Below, in pieces: positions 38,309-50,711 of a stretch of DNA of 64,000 nt (positions are counted from its first letter, which is position 1; each line of letters starts with the position of its first letter). The position numbers and the translations under genes are program-made. The stretch comes from Bugulina stolonifera (lineage: Eukaryota > Bryozoa > Gymnolaemata > Cheilostomatida > Bugulidae), in contig OW285197.1 in the NCBI GenBank assembly GCA_935421135.1, positions 5,364,850-5,428,849 on the forward strand, written 5' to 3'. Under the pieces are notes generated by a model that saw only the letters and a program-made list of their open reading frames with translations, did not search any database and had not been told where the DNA came from.

Positions 38309-41300
38309 ATGAGTAAATACTTCATGTACGCTGCACTGCTGCTGGCTGGAATAGCCTCAGTTCCAGTGTTGACACAAACTCCTTCGATTTCCTTCTCCTA
38401 CGTGATTGACATTACTGGATCTATGGGCAATGAAATAGCCGCTGTAAGTAACACTTGGCATTTTAGATAATAATTTAATTTTAACAAGATTATGTAATTG
38501 AACCTATGACGGTTGTGTTCATTGGGCTATGATGATTGTTTTTCCAGCTGACCCTATGTTTAACATTTTCCAAGTGTATGATGTTAAACATCATGCACTT
38601 GGAAATGCTAATTCACAATTTATTGTCGTATTTGAAGAATTTTTCAATGAATATGCTGTATGTCTTAACTGAAATTTAGCAGTTTTTGCATAAATTATAA
38701 AAATTATTGTATTTGTTTAGATTCAATCTACTGCTAACAGCATACTATCTGTCTTATCCGGATTTTCATTCATTACGGAATACAACTTGGTGAAATTTCA
38801 GGACATACGTGAGTATTATATTAAACTTACATGTACGAGTTTCAATTATTATAATATCACATTTTATAACCAATTACCTACATGTAGAGGTGCAGTATTA
38901 TTATTTTAATTTGATTAGCAGGAATTACAATGGTTTCTCCATCGTAGTAGTTATATATAGCAAGAGGCACCCGTGGCTGAGTGGTTAGGATGCGGAATCT
39001 TCATGCTGAAGGTACCAGGTTCGAATCTCAGTCACGGTGGTGTTAGGAAGCCACAATTACTCCTGCGCCTCATAATTCTTTTATATTATAAAAGTCCTTG
39101 GGGTCATGCAAGCCAACATAGCTTTAAGGCAACTCCTCTGCCCCTGCCAAAAAGGCCATGTCATCTGTGCCTTTCTCACAGGGAGTTGGCCAGCACTGGC
39201 AACTGGCAGTGCAAGGTGCAAGTGGCTGGTTACGCCGAGAAGTATTTAGGCCAGTGAGTTGTTTATTCACTGATTATATACATTATATATAGTACATGCA
39301 TATTATAATATAATATGCATGTACTATGGCCTTTTTGGCAGGTGCAGAGGAGTTGCCTTAAAGCCATGTTGGCTTGAATGACCCCAAGGACTTTTATAAT
39401 ATAAAAGAATTATGTGTAACATGGCTGCCTCACCCCGATTACATAAATTATATCAATCTATTAATAGCATTGACTCCACCCTCCACAACAACGACAACTA
39501 CAGCTCTCGCCATGATACCAGCAATAAATGCTATAACTGTCAATGTAAGTGTCTAATAAAATATTCTTAATAATGAAAATGAAGTGTATCATGTATGACC
39601 TAACACCCGGTATTCTAAATTTTCAACACTTTTAGAAATTTTCATACGTCTTTAGTGTATCATCTATAACGTTGGACGGAAATCATCACGCACCTATTGC
39701 TCTTAGTTTGTAACATATTATGTGCTCCAGTTTTAGTTACGCCGCAACAGATGTAAGACAAAGCTATAGTACTTAGTCTCCAGATTTATAGTACTGTTGG
39801 AATACTGTTTATACATCGATGCATTATTATTACCATTGCTCAGGGAGGTGGAGATTGTCCTGAAAACTCAATGGCGGGAGTTCTTCAAGCTCTGACCATA
39901 TCTCAACCTTGTTCATTTATTGTTGGGTTCACTGACGCATCTCCGAATGACCTTGCTTTACTTCCCACAATCCTCAGTCTTATCTCTAGTACTGGAAGCA
40001 CTGTGAGTAGGAATTATGCATACGTGTAATATGTTGGAAAGGTTATTTGCTCCTAATGGGCCCCAGGAATATGATATCACCAAGGCAGATTCTCATCAAT
40101 CATAAACAAGTTTGTTTTTTGTGCCATGAAAGATAAAATCTTCTTCAATTTAACTATGATTTAGTACCCTTTCGATGACATACAATATGCCAACAGTTTT
40201 TATGAAATACATAATATATTATAGCTTTAAAAAAGCTGCCGTTTATGATGAAATGGAAGTTTCAAAAATAATTTATTCATTTGTCAGGTAATATTTGTTT
40301 TGACGGGTGATTGTGGAGAAGAAAAGACTATTAAGCCAAACGACGTTGCCTCTTTTGATGAGACACATGGCAATGACCTCGACAAAGCATTCAGTGATAG
40401 TGAACCAGTCTCTGCCCCTTCTGTTGGTTCCCCTGGAACAGAAGCATACTATGAGATAGCCTCTGCTAGTGGTGGTTATGTGTTTGCTGTGGATAAGAAT
40501 GATGTACCAACTGTAAGTTCTGAATGAATTCATAGAGTCTCATAAATCAAGATCGCAACTAAACAACAAAATGCAAATTTTAATAATGCACTCTGTATAT
40601 TATTATGATAAGCCTAATGCTAATAATGTTCCTGTCCCAACAGGTTTATCATCTTTCTCATGTGTCATAAATAGTGTATGTATTAATACATTTCTTGCGT
40701 GTTCCTAAAACTGAGGAGTTAAACACGCACACTTGCAGTGCATTAATTAACTGTAATAAAGGTATATCGTTGGTTCTTTGTCCCACCTTAAAATTCTCAG
40801 GAAATTCAAACATCGGATAATGCTGATGAAAATAATTTAGCAATGTCCATTTATTCTTCTGTAATGAGATGTGTTTTGTCCTCCTTCAGGTTTTAGGATC
40901 TTTGACAGATCTGATTGTTCCGTCTTCTAATGCTACTGGGATGTTCAAAGTCCATCTTGAGTCATTGGAGTATCCAACTGGTGTCTCTAACATAGAAAGT
41001 TTCTTTGTTGATGCTACATTGTCTGATGTGATTATTTCTGTAACTGGTACTGCTGCAGATTTTACAGTCTACGATCCTGTTGGTAAGAGCCAATTAAATA
41101 ACATATCAGTCAGCTAATTTAGCCTTTACCTTAATTGTGTGCTAATATTTCTGGTTTATCGTGGAGCTAAACTGTCACTCATAATTTGCACAAAAATATG
41201 CTGTTTTTTCAGATTTTATGCATGTACAACATGTGTTTCTACTCCGTATTCATCTTTGTAGGGGCAGTACTACCAGGTGTTATTCTGGTTGACCTTCCCA

Positions 41301-43222
41301 ATGCTTATGTTGTTAAAATCCCCAACCCAGTGCCGGGTACCTGGTATGTGCAGTACTCATCGACTTCTGCCAACAAACTACTGATAACTGGTATGTGATT
41401 TACTTAGTGAATTCCTGACTAAACCTATTAATAGTAAATGAAATGTTTTGGTTTTAAAAATAACAAAAAAATAATTTATAACGATTATAAGATATGTTTG
41501 ATTAAACTACTTTTATATTCGGAATGTTGTGTTCAATAAAATTGCAAATTACAGTGTAACTACATATTGACAACTTTGCTGTAGGAACGAGTAGCATTGA
41601 TTTCAAGTATGAGATTGTTGACGTAGGCACTGGAAATGTGATCAGTCAGCCAATGACAGGTAACAATATTATATTTCATTAATCCAACTTATACCACCAT
41701 ATTCAACAAATACCAAGGTTTTCTATACCACATGCATGTATGCATCTTACACAATGTCCTAGTGACTCATTTTGTTTGTTGTTTAAGGCATAATGTTCTA
41801 CTGCACATGTACATCTAGTTCAATATTTACTGTCATCGATTAGAAGGAAAGTTTCACAAAATTTACATAGACCGTGCGTACATGTTCGTGTTTGTGTTTA
41901 GCAGTAGAATGTTATCCTGTAATTGAACGTGTCAATCTTTAAAATTCAAAATAAAATATCTCTTTTCTAACTATTTAGGCACAACTCTGAAAGTGAATAT
42001 AAAGATCATTGGAGGTGGCAGCTATGGTACCATGATTATTCAATCCTTTAGTGGCTCAGCTTTAAGCACCTCCACAATGACCTCTACAGGTCTAAACACC
42101 TACTGTAGTCAGCCATTTGTTGTACCCGGAGAACGATTCCACATTCATGTAAGTATAACAATTATGGTAAAAATACATCTGATATTATATACATGTATAT
42201 CTGCTACAATTTGCCTATGCATTGATAAAAATCCAAAAATTACACGTCAGTGCTTGCTCTACTGATTCTTCATCACACTTCCGATAAATACAATGTATCG
42301 TACACAAAGCTAGAGTTTTACAGTTCACTTTCTATTCTAGGTATATGGTTCCGGCCTTAAAGGTAGACTGTTGGAGCGAATAACAAAGAAACCAATTACC
42401 CCCCTTGATGCTACGACAACGGCTGGTTAGTACATAGCCCATGTTCTAGAAAACTTTTCAAGGCAGCATGATAAGCAGTTCTGCTTGTAGAGAGTGATTA
42501 CTCTTGTCCGGCCAGTACGCATACTTCACAGCCGCCTTAGATTGCTTTTTTTCTTCCAATTTATTATATTTGGCAAAAAAAACACCAAAATGCCGCTATA
42601 CATTTACATGTAGATGCATCATTATGTATATCATACATACAAGTATCTATTATTATTACCATCATACTGGAGGAGCTTGCACGGTAGAATATCCGAATAT
42701 GCCTGTTATCTACGTCTATTTGATAACTTTGACATATACATGTAATATTTTAGAACCTACTACCAAGACTACCCCTCCAACTAGACCTCCAAACCAATTT
42801 TCTCACACACGTAAGTTCTACCCAATAGTCCTAATTCAACAAACATAAATTATATTAGTTATTTGCTTAGTTCTGAATTATTTATGCTGAAATTTAGATT
42901 AAAGCTGAAAGCCACTAGCAAAACCGTTGGATCAACTATGATAGTTATATTGTACAATTTTCGTACTCTCAAACAGTAGCTTTGAAGCTCGTTTTGGGCA
43001 AATTTCTACCAATGCACTTTTTTAAGACACTTGTATCTACCTGTTGTAGCCTGCCAAAACTCTACTGAGTTCTATGGAACCTGCCAGATGAACGACTTAC
43101 CTTGTCCTGATGGCAAATATGTGGATGGACTTTGCAGGGATCCGAATAATAAACATATCAAATGGATACAGAGAGAAATCTACAGATCATGCTGCATTGT
43201 GGGTAGTGATGTTGGTTATTAG
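38309..43222 (+). CDS. VWA-B: secreted hemicentin-like VWA protein with C-terminal six-Cys module (521 aa)
   Basis: Coding exons: 38309-38443, 38721-38808, 39468-39544, 39844-40002, 40288-40512, 40890-41082, 41262-41390, 41585-41659, 41979-42148, 42341-42425, 42754-42810, 43050-43222 (1566 nt, in frame, GT-AG). Residues 1-22 are a signal peptide. The VWA domain spans about residues 29-240 (DITGSM, GGGDCPENS, FTDASPND, VIFVLTGDC). Hemicentin-like sequence follows (PNPVPGTWYVQYSS, then ITGTSSIDF), then a Thr/Pro linker and the module C-x9-C-x6-C-x9-C-x18-CC. A potential N-glycosylation site NAT lies in exon 7. It differs from VWA-C by two extra cysteines, Cys123 (QPC where VWA-A and -C have QPG) and Cys403. 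Intron 3 contains a SINE and its inverted fragment. Probably secreted matrix or recognition protein; the ligand is unknown. Confidence 0.93.
38966..39265 (+). mobile_element. tRNA-derived SINE, copy 1, in VWA-B intron 3
   Basis: The head is tRNA-like with an A box TGGCTGAGTGG (38973) and a B box GGTTCGAATCT (39018), the internal RNA polymerase III promoter. The body includes CCTTGGGGTCATGCAAGCC, CAGGGAGTTGGCCAGCACTGG and an end near CAGTGAGTT. Related copies lie at 59085-59365 and 59893-60052. It is a retroelement, not a functional tRNA. Confidence 0.88.
39071..39414. repeat. 87-bp inverted repeat formed by a reversed SINE fragment
   Basis: 39071-39157 and 39328-39414 are reverse complements with three mismatches in 87. 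The right arm is a minus-strand piece of the SINE body. A 39-bp palindrome (39289-39327, 18-bp arms) directly abuts it. Confidence 0.9.
39289..39327. repeat. 39-bp AT-rich palindrome
   Basis: ATAGTACATGCATATTAT, a 3-nt centre, then its exact reverse complement. It ends exactly where the inverted SINE fragment starts. Confidence 0.9.
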
Positions 43223-43589
43223 CCAGTGAAAAGAGAACACGCCCTCGACTGCTGGACTCGACCAGTGACTTGTTATTATTGCATGATGATGGCTAAACAT
43301 TGTGAAAAAATCTTAAAAGTAAAAATACGCAGATCACAACATTAAATTTATTATTTTACTTTTCTTTCTATTCAGTTGCACTTTCTATTGGTTTATACCT
43401 CTTTACCTTCTCTATCACAATCCTACAACATCGGATAGTAAAATGCTTTTGTTTGAACTTTAACTGTAGCATAATTATGATTGCCTCTAACATCTAAATT
43501 AAAAGTAAATTTAATTACCCGCATGACAATCATTTGGGGCATTTAAATACGATGCAATGTGCCATCAGTTTATTCTCTACTTTGAAGAC

Positions 43590-43595
43590 AATAAA
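43590..43595 (+). terminator. polyadenylation signal candidate of VWA-B
   Basis: AATAAA about 370 nt after the stop codon. No closer canonical signal was seen. Confidence 0.4.
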
Positions 43596-43599
43596 TTGT

Positions 43600-44724
43600 A
43601 CCAACTTAATGTGAAGCGCATAAAGTGTGGTACAGTAAACTGTATTCGAGGTAAATTATTTTGACGGAACCGAAACTTCAAATACTGTATAATGTTTTAG
43701 CCACATAGTTCTCTTAACAGTTCTACTATAATAACTTCATCTTATTTGTATATTGTAATTTCCCGGGGCCGATTCCAGCTGCTTTTGGCTGCTTTCAATT
43801 TGCAGTGTAGTTATTCTCACTTCTATCTCTGTTGTTGATCAAAAGTATAATCCACAGCAAATCTTAACCAATCAGTTGTTTGATCATCTACAATATCTTG
43901 TTAATGGAGATATAAAGTTTGACACATCCATGGAGATCAGGATGGGATAAAAATATAATTGTGACCACAATGATGGAGTTTTACAATTTATGAACCCGAT
44001 GTACGGCGTTGTGCATGTAACGATTTTATTTGTACATGTATTTCCTGCTTTTTATCTTCGATATGCTATGCTTTATACGCACAAAAGTAATATGTAAATA
44101 TGTAAAGCAATTTTATTACGAAATTTTGGATACATGTACATGTACAGTACATCCTCATTCTCATTCGTCTTGAGAAACAACAGACCACTGTCTAACAATG
44201 GTATTGCTCACTCGAGTAGTTGTCATCCCTCTTTGAGCTAGAAATTGTGTTTCTCAAACTGAGAGCTGCAACAACTATTGATCCACTAGTAATTAGCAAT
44301 GATCAGTGTGCTGAATGCACGGACATTCAGCAAGGTTTAATTAAAAACTGCTAATTACACTACTTTGAATACGAATCATACCATGTTATTTGTCATAATT
44401 GTTAATTGTCATTATTACGTATAATTTGAGCACCTCGTATTTATTTTCCGTGTCAACTTGAGTTCTACATGTATCCATTTCTGCTCTTTGTGCGTATGAA
44501 ACCGTAAGGCTGAATGGTATTTTACGACAAATGAGAAACTTGTGAAGTTGTTATACATGTATACACAACTTTTGTATTTAAAAGCATTATTGTTACATGA
44601 AGCAACTTTAAAATCCACTCGGATCGATATTTATTAATACTACAATACAGTATTGTTGTTAATATGATATTTCTTGCCTTGCATGAAATGCAACATAAAG
44701 CATACATGACAAGACGAAATGGTT
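43600..44724. other. intergenic downstream of VWA-B
   Basis: No gene recognised. Ordinary AT-rich sequence with scattered ACATGTAC words. Confidence 0.5.
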
Positions 44725-45321
44725 CGCAGCTTGCTGCCTGCCATCCTCCAATCAATTCGGGGTCGACTCCGGGTGGTGCTAGGACCCTGGGACTGGGTCC
44801 CCAGGCATCGCTGCCGGAGCGACTTCTAGTCTGAAGCCCTCGATTGTGACCCATGGCATGGTGGGTACTTGAGCCACCCTACCCATCGAATGTGTGTTGA
44901 AACCTGGGCTATGCCGGCAGCAGAGGTTCTCCTGGACTCTTGAGTTATAATAAATGTTGCAATGCTGCCAGTCGGGATCTCGGCAAGGGGTGGTGCTAGG
45001 ACTTTATGTCCGGGTCCCGGGTATCGCTGCTGCAGCGGGTTCGTAGCTTTAGGCTCTCAACCCCAACTTAGGGTTGGGTGGGTGCCTGACCCACCCTACC
45101 CGATATATTGGTTTTGGAGCTCGGGTTATGGACTTGAAGTTGCCTCCCTAATTTGAGGAAACAACTCCTCATGGAATCCCTGCCAAATGCCTGCACCAAC
45201 AGAGGTCAAGTGCATACATAGCCACAGTACATGAACACAAGTCATATTTACTGCGAGTATAGCAAGCACATATTATTGCAGTGAAAATTGGGTCGCAGAC
45301 CAAGCATGTATTTCTTGTATA
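44725..45321 (+). repeat. left arm of a large inverted repeat, containing two GC-rich repeat units
   Basis: Two direct GC-rich units (about 44730-44935 and 44950-45145) share TGGTGCTAGGAC, a GGTCCC..GCATCGCTGC block and CCACCCTACCC. The arm continues with ACAACTCCTCATGGA and GTCGCAGACCAAGCA. The same order runs on the opposite strand at 46510-47115. Confidence 0.75.
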
Positions 45322-45369
45322 ATATACAAGAAATACATGCTTGGTCTGCGACCCAATTTTCACTGCAAT
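45275..45369. repeat. 95-bp perfect palindrome
   Basis: 47-nt arms (45275-45321 and 45323-45369) are exact reverse complements around a single central A. The left arm is the end of the 44725-45321 repeat arm; the right arm is its immediate inverted copy. Confidence 0.93.
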
Positions 45370-45760
45370 CCCATTCTTCATATCCAAACATACTATCTTC
45401 TAAGCAAAAACTACAGATCCCATCCCAGGAGATAGGAGCCTATGCTGTTTTGTGATTGGATAGATTTCAGTTTAGCTTCGACTGAATCATTGAGTGAGAC
45501 AATTTGAATAGAGAAGTTTTTTGTTCACTCATGTTTAATGAGCCAATAATTGGCTAATAAAACATGAGTAACATGGCATTACTGGGGGAATGAGTAAACA
45601 AAAAACTTCTTTATTCAAATTGCCTCGTTCAATGATTCAGTTAAAGCTAAACTGAAATCTATCCAATCACAAAACAGCATAGGCTCTTATCTCCTGGGAT
45701 GGGATCTGTAGTTTTTGCTTAGAAGTTAGTAAATATTTGGATATGAAGAATGGGATGGAA
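45367..45760. repeat. palindromic element related to the terminal satellite
   Basis: Arms of about 160-170 bp (from ATCCCATTCTTCATATCCAA at 45367 and its reverse complement ending 45757) enclose about 65 bp. The arm sequence, including CTAAGCAAAAACTACAGATC and GAAGTTTTTTGTT, is a diverged version of 61120-61300 in the satellite unit. Confidence 0.85.
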
Positions 45761-46109
45761 TTACAACATGCCGTTGATGATATGTACATAGTGTTTATCA
45801 TTTACTGATACGCCCAAGTGTTTGATAGAACCTACTGCACTAGTCAGCATCGGCAATACTTTTCTGCTGTGTATTCCTTTCATCTCACAAATACATTTGT
45901 ATGCTCTCTTCTCTAATGTTGATATCTGGTTATATTTCGACCAATATAATTCTTTTACATGATGTAATTAGCAGAATAACATGTGTGAAATTTACACAAG
46001 GTGCAACGTGCCTGTACATGTTTGAAAACCATAACATTCGCGTAAAATCAACTTGGGGAACTTACAGTGTAACTCCTTAATAAATCCTGTAATTAGAAAG
46101 GTACATGTA

Positions 46110-46245
46110 TGTATTATAATGATTCTAAGCAAACAAAGTGTGGTTAGCACTGGAGCATCCCTTAGTGAATACTGAGTACATTGTATATACACTGTAACAG
46201 TGATGTATGGAATACATAGCAAGCATGGTACACAACATGAAATTT
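46110..46245 (+). repeat. diverged fragment of the satellite unit
   Basis: GTGAATACTGAGTACATTGTAT..ATACA and GTACACAACAT correspond to 61370-61465 in the same orientation. With 45367-45760 and 47640-48075 it makes an old, interrupted satellite unit. Confidence 0.6.
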
Positions 46246-46509
46246 TAGGACAGATATAATTTCTGAGTAGATTAGCAGGCTACTAGTGTATCATTTCTTC
46301 AGTGTATTGATATAAAAATATTTTGCTTCAAGATGGATATATACAAGATAGGCAGAACAATACCTCACTAATCACCAATACGCAATGCTCTTACATGCAT
46401 AATCAATTTTGTACCTTTCCACACATAGAAATAGAACATAGCTTATGAATTTTAGCTTTGGAAGAATAAAAGGACCAAATTTATATGTAACAAAGAATAA
46501 CATGATTAT

Positions 46510-47115
46510 TCATCTGAATTGTATATAAACAAGCACTCCGTGCTTTGTCTGCGACGCAAGTATCACTGCATTAGCTGCTTGCTTCGACCGCGCGTAGTGG
46601 CGATTTTGCATTCATGTACTGTGGTCACGCATGTGCATGACCTCTTGTGGCAAAGACATGTTCTGATAACTCCATGAGGAGTTGTGTTCCCTTGCATTAA
46701 AGAACACAAGTCCATGTCAACAGCTCGAGTTCCAACCCGAATGTGTTGGGTAGGATGGGTCGGGTACCTACCCTACCTCACCTAAGGCTACGGACCCGTC
46801 CTGGCAGCGATAACAAGGGATCCAGTCTCAATGTCCTAGCACCATCCGAAACGGATATTCTCACCGGCAGCATTGTAACATACGTGTATAAGTCACGGGT
46901 CCAAAGGGATCTCTGCCACCTGCATGGACCTAGTTCCAACATTTACATGTATTCAAATAGTCCGGTGGGTCAACCCCATCCTGCCTTGGCTAGGATCCGA
47001 GTGCCTGAGGCTAGAGACCCGCCCCGGGAGCGATGCTCGGGGATCCGGTCAGAAGGTCCTAGCATCAGCCGGAGCCGAGATATAGACCGGCAGCATTGTG
47101 ACATACACAAACTGT
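46510..47115 (-). repeat. right arm of the large inverted repeat
   Basis: Minus-strand copy of 44725-45321, with GC-rich units at about 46725-46890 and 46955-47105, preceded (in plus coordinates) by the GTCTGCGACGCAAG and CTCCATGAGGAGTTGTGTTC segments that match the left arm. Clearly diverged from it. Confidence 0.75.
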
Positions 47116-47639
47116 CCTAATTTTTAACCCCACACCTAATTGATGGATGGCAGTCCGCTGACCGCAATCCCCGGACCATTTGGTATTTTTATATAAAGCA
47201 ATGTACAGTATTTATGTTCCACCTGAACTGTAAATAAGTTCTATATTGGTAAACACTAAATACGTGTAGGTGTGCTATCTTCATGCACATGCTGTAGGTG
47301 TATAAGGTTAGTGATTATCATATACAGTACATGTACATTACATGTATACCCTAACTAACAAATCCTACCTGATATCACCGTTTAAAATCGTATCATCATA
47401 GTTAAACCAGTACAATGTAAAGCGATGCAAATAATAAACATGAAGATTACATTCTACATGCATTCAGTCCACAGAGCTACTGACACTTTTTCGTATCAGT
47501 AGCAAATAGGAATTTTAAAGACCGTTTTATAGTCTCACTCAGTAACCTGACAAATTTCATAGAGTGGTGCAAGACGGAATCTGAGTAGCAAATATTAGTT
47601 TGTCAATCCCTTAATTAATTTCATGTAGATGCAAAGTAG

Positions 47640-48075
47640 CTGTGATGTCCGCTTTAAAGAATATTGAAATTTAATAAAATAATAAGTGCTTTGTTTCCAT
47701 TTAATCAACATTTAATCAAAGTAACTGATAGATATTAGAGACAGGTTTCAGACTGCAGCTGCAATTAAAAAAACTCTTCAACTAAACGCTGCAGATTTTA
47801 CAGAATGACAAGTTGGTTTCTTATGCAATATACTTAAGTCACACTACCCACAGGGTACCGGTTGCTTGTTAATTTAGAGATGGTCTTTAAAATGAATGGC
47901 CACGTTATAACCACAATTAATTACAACCGTCTTCAAGTTCCATCCATTAGACACTATTGCTCCTAGCAGATGCTCAAGGGAGGAAAATTTTGATTGCCAT
48001 TTAGGTGTTCCTTGTCATGATACTGCAACATGGAAATGTTGTTTATCTTGCCAGGATGAATCAACTATATGGAAT
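47640..48075 (+). repeat. diverged fragment of the satellite unit
   Basis: Aligns with 61465-61900: AATATTGAAATTTAAT, AATAAGTGYTTTG, TTCCATTTRATCAACA, CAGATGCTCAAG and TGTTTATCTTGCC occur in the same order and orientation. Confidence 0.75.
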
Positions 48076-48079
48076 TGAA

Positions 48080-49995
48080 AAAAAGCCCGTTGTGTAGTAG
48101 CAACTATCTACTCAAACGCCCACTTAAACATCGCAAAAACAGCATAGGAGGTAGCTTGTGATTGGATGAATTATGTCATCATTCCCCAATTATGTTTGAG
48201 TATCAACAAGCTACTTTTTTGAAATTTAAATGGGTGAATATTGGTTTATCTCTGCAAGCAAACCTCTAACTACTACAAAAGAAAGCAAAAAGTATAACTT
48301 CAATGCAATTGAGCAAACTTTTTATGCAATATTTTAATTTTTCTTTCTCAACTGATTTCCAAGCTGATTGGCTTATAAATGAGCAAATTGGAGTCATGTA
48401 AATTATACTGAAAACCAACTCTCTTTACACCAAAACACCTGTCTCTTAAACAGTTGCAACTTTGAGTAGCGGTGCAACGAGGGATGTGATGATTGATATT
48501 ATTTTATTTTATTGTTGTTTTGAAGCATCATTATTACGCTACATTCTAGAAGCAATCATATGGCATGCACAGTTTGTACATACATGATTTAATACTGCAG
48601 TAGTAGTAATATGGTATATACATGTAGTCATTGCAGATCTCTGCTGACTATGCTACATGTACATAATGTCCCACACTACTCAGATGTGCATAGTTGTTAT
48701 GGATTTAGGAAAAGTACGGGACTTAAAAAGTAATTTGGAAATTAATGATAATTGTGTTAAACTTTTAAACTCCGTGGATTCACCAGTTAACAGAATATGC
48801 TCTAGGTCAGTATTGGAAGTGTGGTTATACAGTAGTACACCGCGTGTTCCACCTCATTTTTAGTGGTTAGACAGCCAGCAGGCGTGCACTCTCATTTTAA
48901 TATCTAGCTTTCCCCATACAGTCACTGCAGACCTGATAGTACAGCAGTAGAGTACTCGACTATCATTCATAGGAACATGGTACAAATCATGCCAGAGGGT
49001 AGTGTCTTTTCGTTTTAGTAATTCACTTATTTCTCAGCTACTACAAAATTGCGTGAATAGCTATAGAATATCGATTTTCTAGATTGCATGCACCGTGTAC
49101 CCGCCTCATTTATTCTACTGTTCTGAAATAAAGTAGCCTGTAACAGAATGTTCATCTAAGTTGCAATCTGATGAAGTTCCTATACTCTGAGGGTGGCATA
49201 TCAGCATATGATTATTTAACATGTTGGTTAGCAATATAATGGAGCTTTCTATTGACTGTATCCTCTAAGTAAATATATTGGCACACGTACAGTAGAAGTT
49301 AAGTAGGATTACAGAATGCATCTAGTTCTAGACTTTCCTTTCAGAAAAGTTTTGTGTAAAAAAGGCTGAGCCATAACTTAATCCTATAATAGCCAACTAG
49401 CACATCATGTTGGGTATATTGGTCACTTCCTGGTTTTCTGTGTTCATTATTAACTTTTGCTAATGAGAACCTTCAATCAAAAATACATGGTGAGTCGTAG
49501 CCGTAGTTTTATAATAATAGACATAATATATGATAGCCCCAACCTAGCGGATGCAAAGTGAGTACAGAAGTCTTTAGTGAACATTACATGTAGTTTCAAA
49601 TTTGTTAAAATAGCTTCATAGTGATTAACCATTTTGGTAAACACCATTAGATACAGCAACCTTGTTCGCCAGTTTCTATCAGGAGGCAATGTTATCATAG
49701 TAGGTAAAACCATAGAATAGAAATTCTAGAGCGCTCAGTAATGTTTGAATTTATTTCTTACATGTACATGATCTTAATGCTGATTGGGTGTCCAACCGCA
49801 CAAAATCAACCACTAGGGAATAGAACATAAACTGACATACACTGCAGTTGTATGCTACAAAGAAGACAAAAATATTGTAAAATGATTCATTATTTAAATC
49901 ATGTTTATCTATGAAAAGGGTGGGTAAAAAGCTGTATTATTTGTTAAATCAATGTTGAATTCTGACACTTTCACTCATGCGGATTGGCTGTTGAA
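48080..49995. other. intergenic upstream of VWA-C
   Basis: No gene recognised. Near 48160-48230, a GTGATTGGATGAATTATG..CAATTATGTTT segment weakly resembles the ATGATTGGTTGA block in the duplicated segments at 26.7 and 36.5 kb. Confidence 0.45.
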
Positions 49996-50001
49996 CTATG
50001 T

Positions 50002-50341
50002 AAAACTGACCAATAGACAATGCAGTATCACCCACTACGAAGCAGTTTACTTGTAATTGATTGTGAACTCTTTCCACCATCAAATTAAACTGCATGAACA
50101 CACTATGGGGCCATAAGTAAATATGTACAACTTGTACACGTAAATGAACATAACACGTATGAGTCAACTAACAAACTAATATAATTAAACAAAATGAACG
50201 GACTTGTTATTAATTGCTCACAACTAGAGACTCAACGTGGGTTACATTCTAATATTTCGGTATATAAAGACAGCCTTAGTTATAGATCAGCATTCATCGT
50301 TAGGGAGCAGAAAGTATTACAAGTAATTCGGTTCTCATAAG
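50002..50341 (+). promoter_or_regulatory. promoter and 5' UTR exon of VWA-C
   Basis: TATATAAA at 50261-50268. The probable start is about 50284 (AGATCAGCATTC, identical to VWA-B), and the non-coding exon ends at 50341 (CATAAG, then GTAAGA). The 21-nt run 50203-50223 matches VWA-B 37898-37918. A CCAATAGACAA block near 50010 corresponds to the VWA-B block at 37718-37750, but on the opposite strand. Confidence 0.7.
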
Positions 50342-50711
50342 GTAAGAAGTTTGGTGAGTTGGTTTTGCCAAGACTTTGAATTTAATAATCTTTAAACTTA
50401 ATTTTAAAACATTGTAAATCGTATGTACAAGTAGCTACGGAGATTTTTAAATCATTGCTCTGTTTGCGCTTCCATTGATATCTCTTAGAATCACCTTCAT
50501 GGCAGATTTTTATTTCATGATGCAATTTTAGATCATTTCATTAACAATAAATTAGTTTACACCGTTTATAAGCGTGCTAGAACATTCCAAATACTGCTTT
50601 TAGCATGGCTTTCAGTAGAGCAGTTCTCTGAATGTGTAATTTCAAATTGGGATAAACATGTAAAATGTTAACCTGTTGTATATCTGCAGGGAAGAGTAAC
50701 TTTTTATCAAC

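Noticed and set aside
38966..39041. tRNA gene
   Set aside because: A and B boxes are present, but the sequence continues into a repeated SINE body with other copies nearby and lacks a proper closing acceptor stem.
46743..47120. 125-codon plus-strand frame in the GC-rich repeats
   Set aside because: Lies wholly in the inverted repeat arm, where GC-rich composition lowers stop frequency; no domain.
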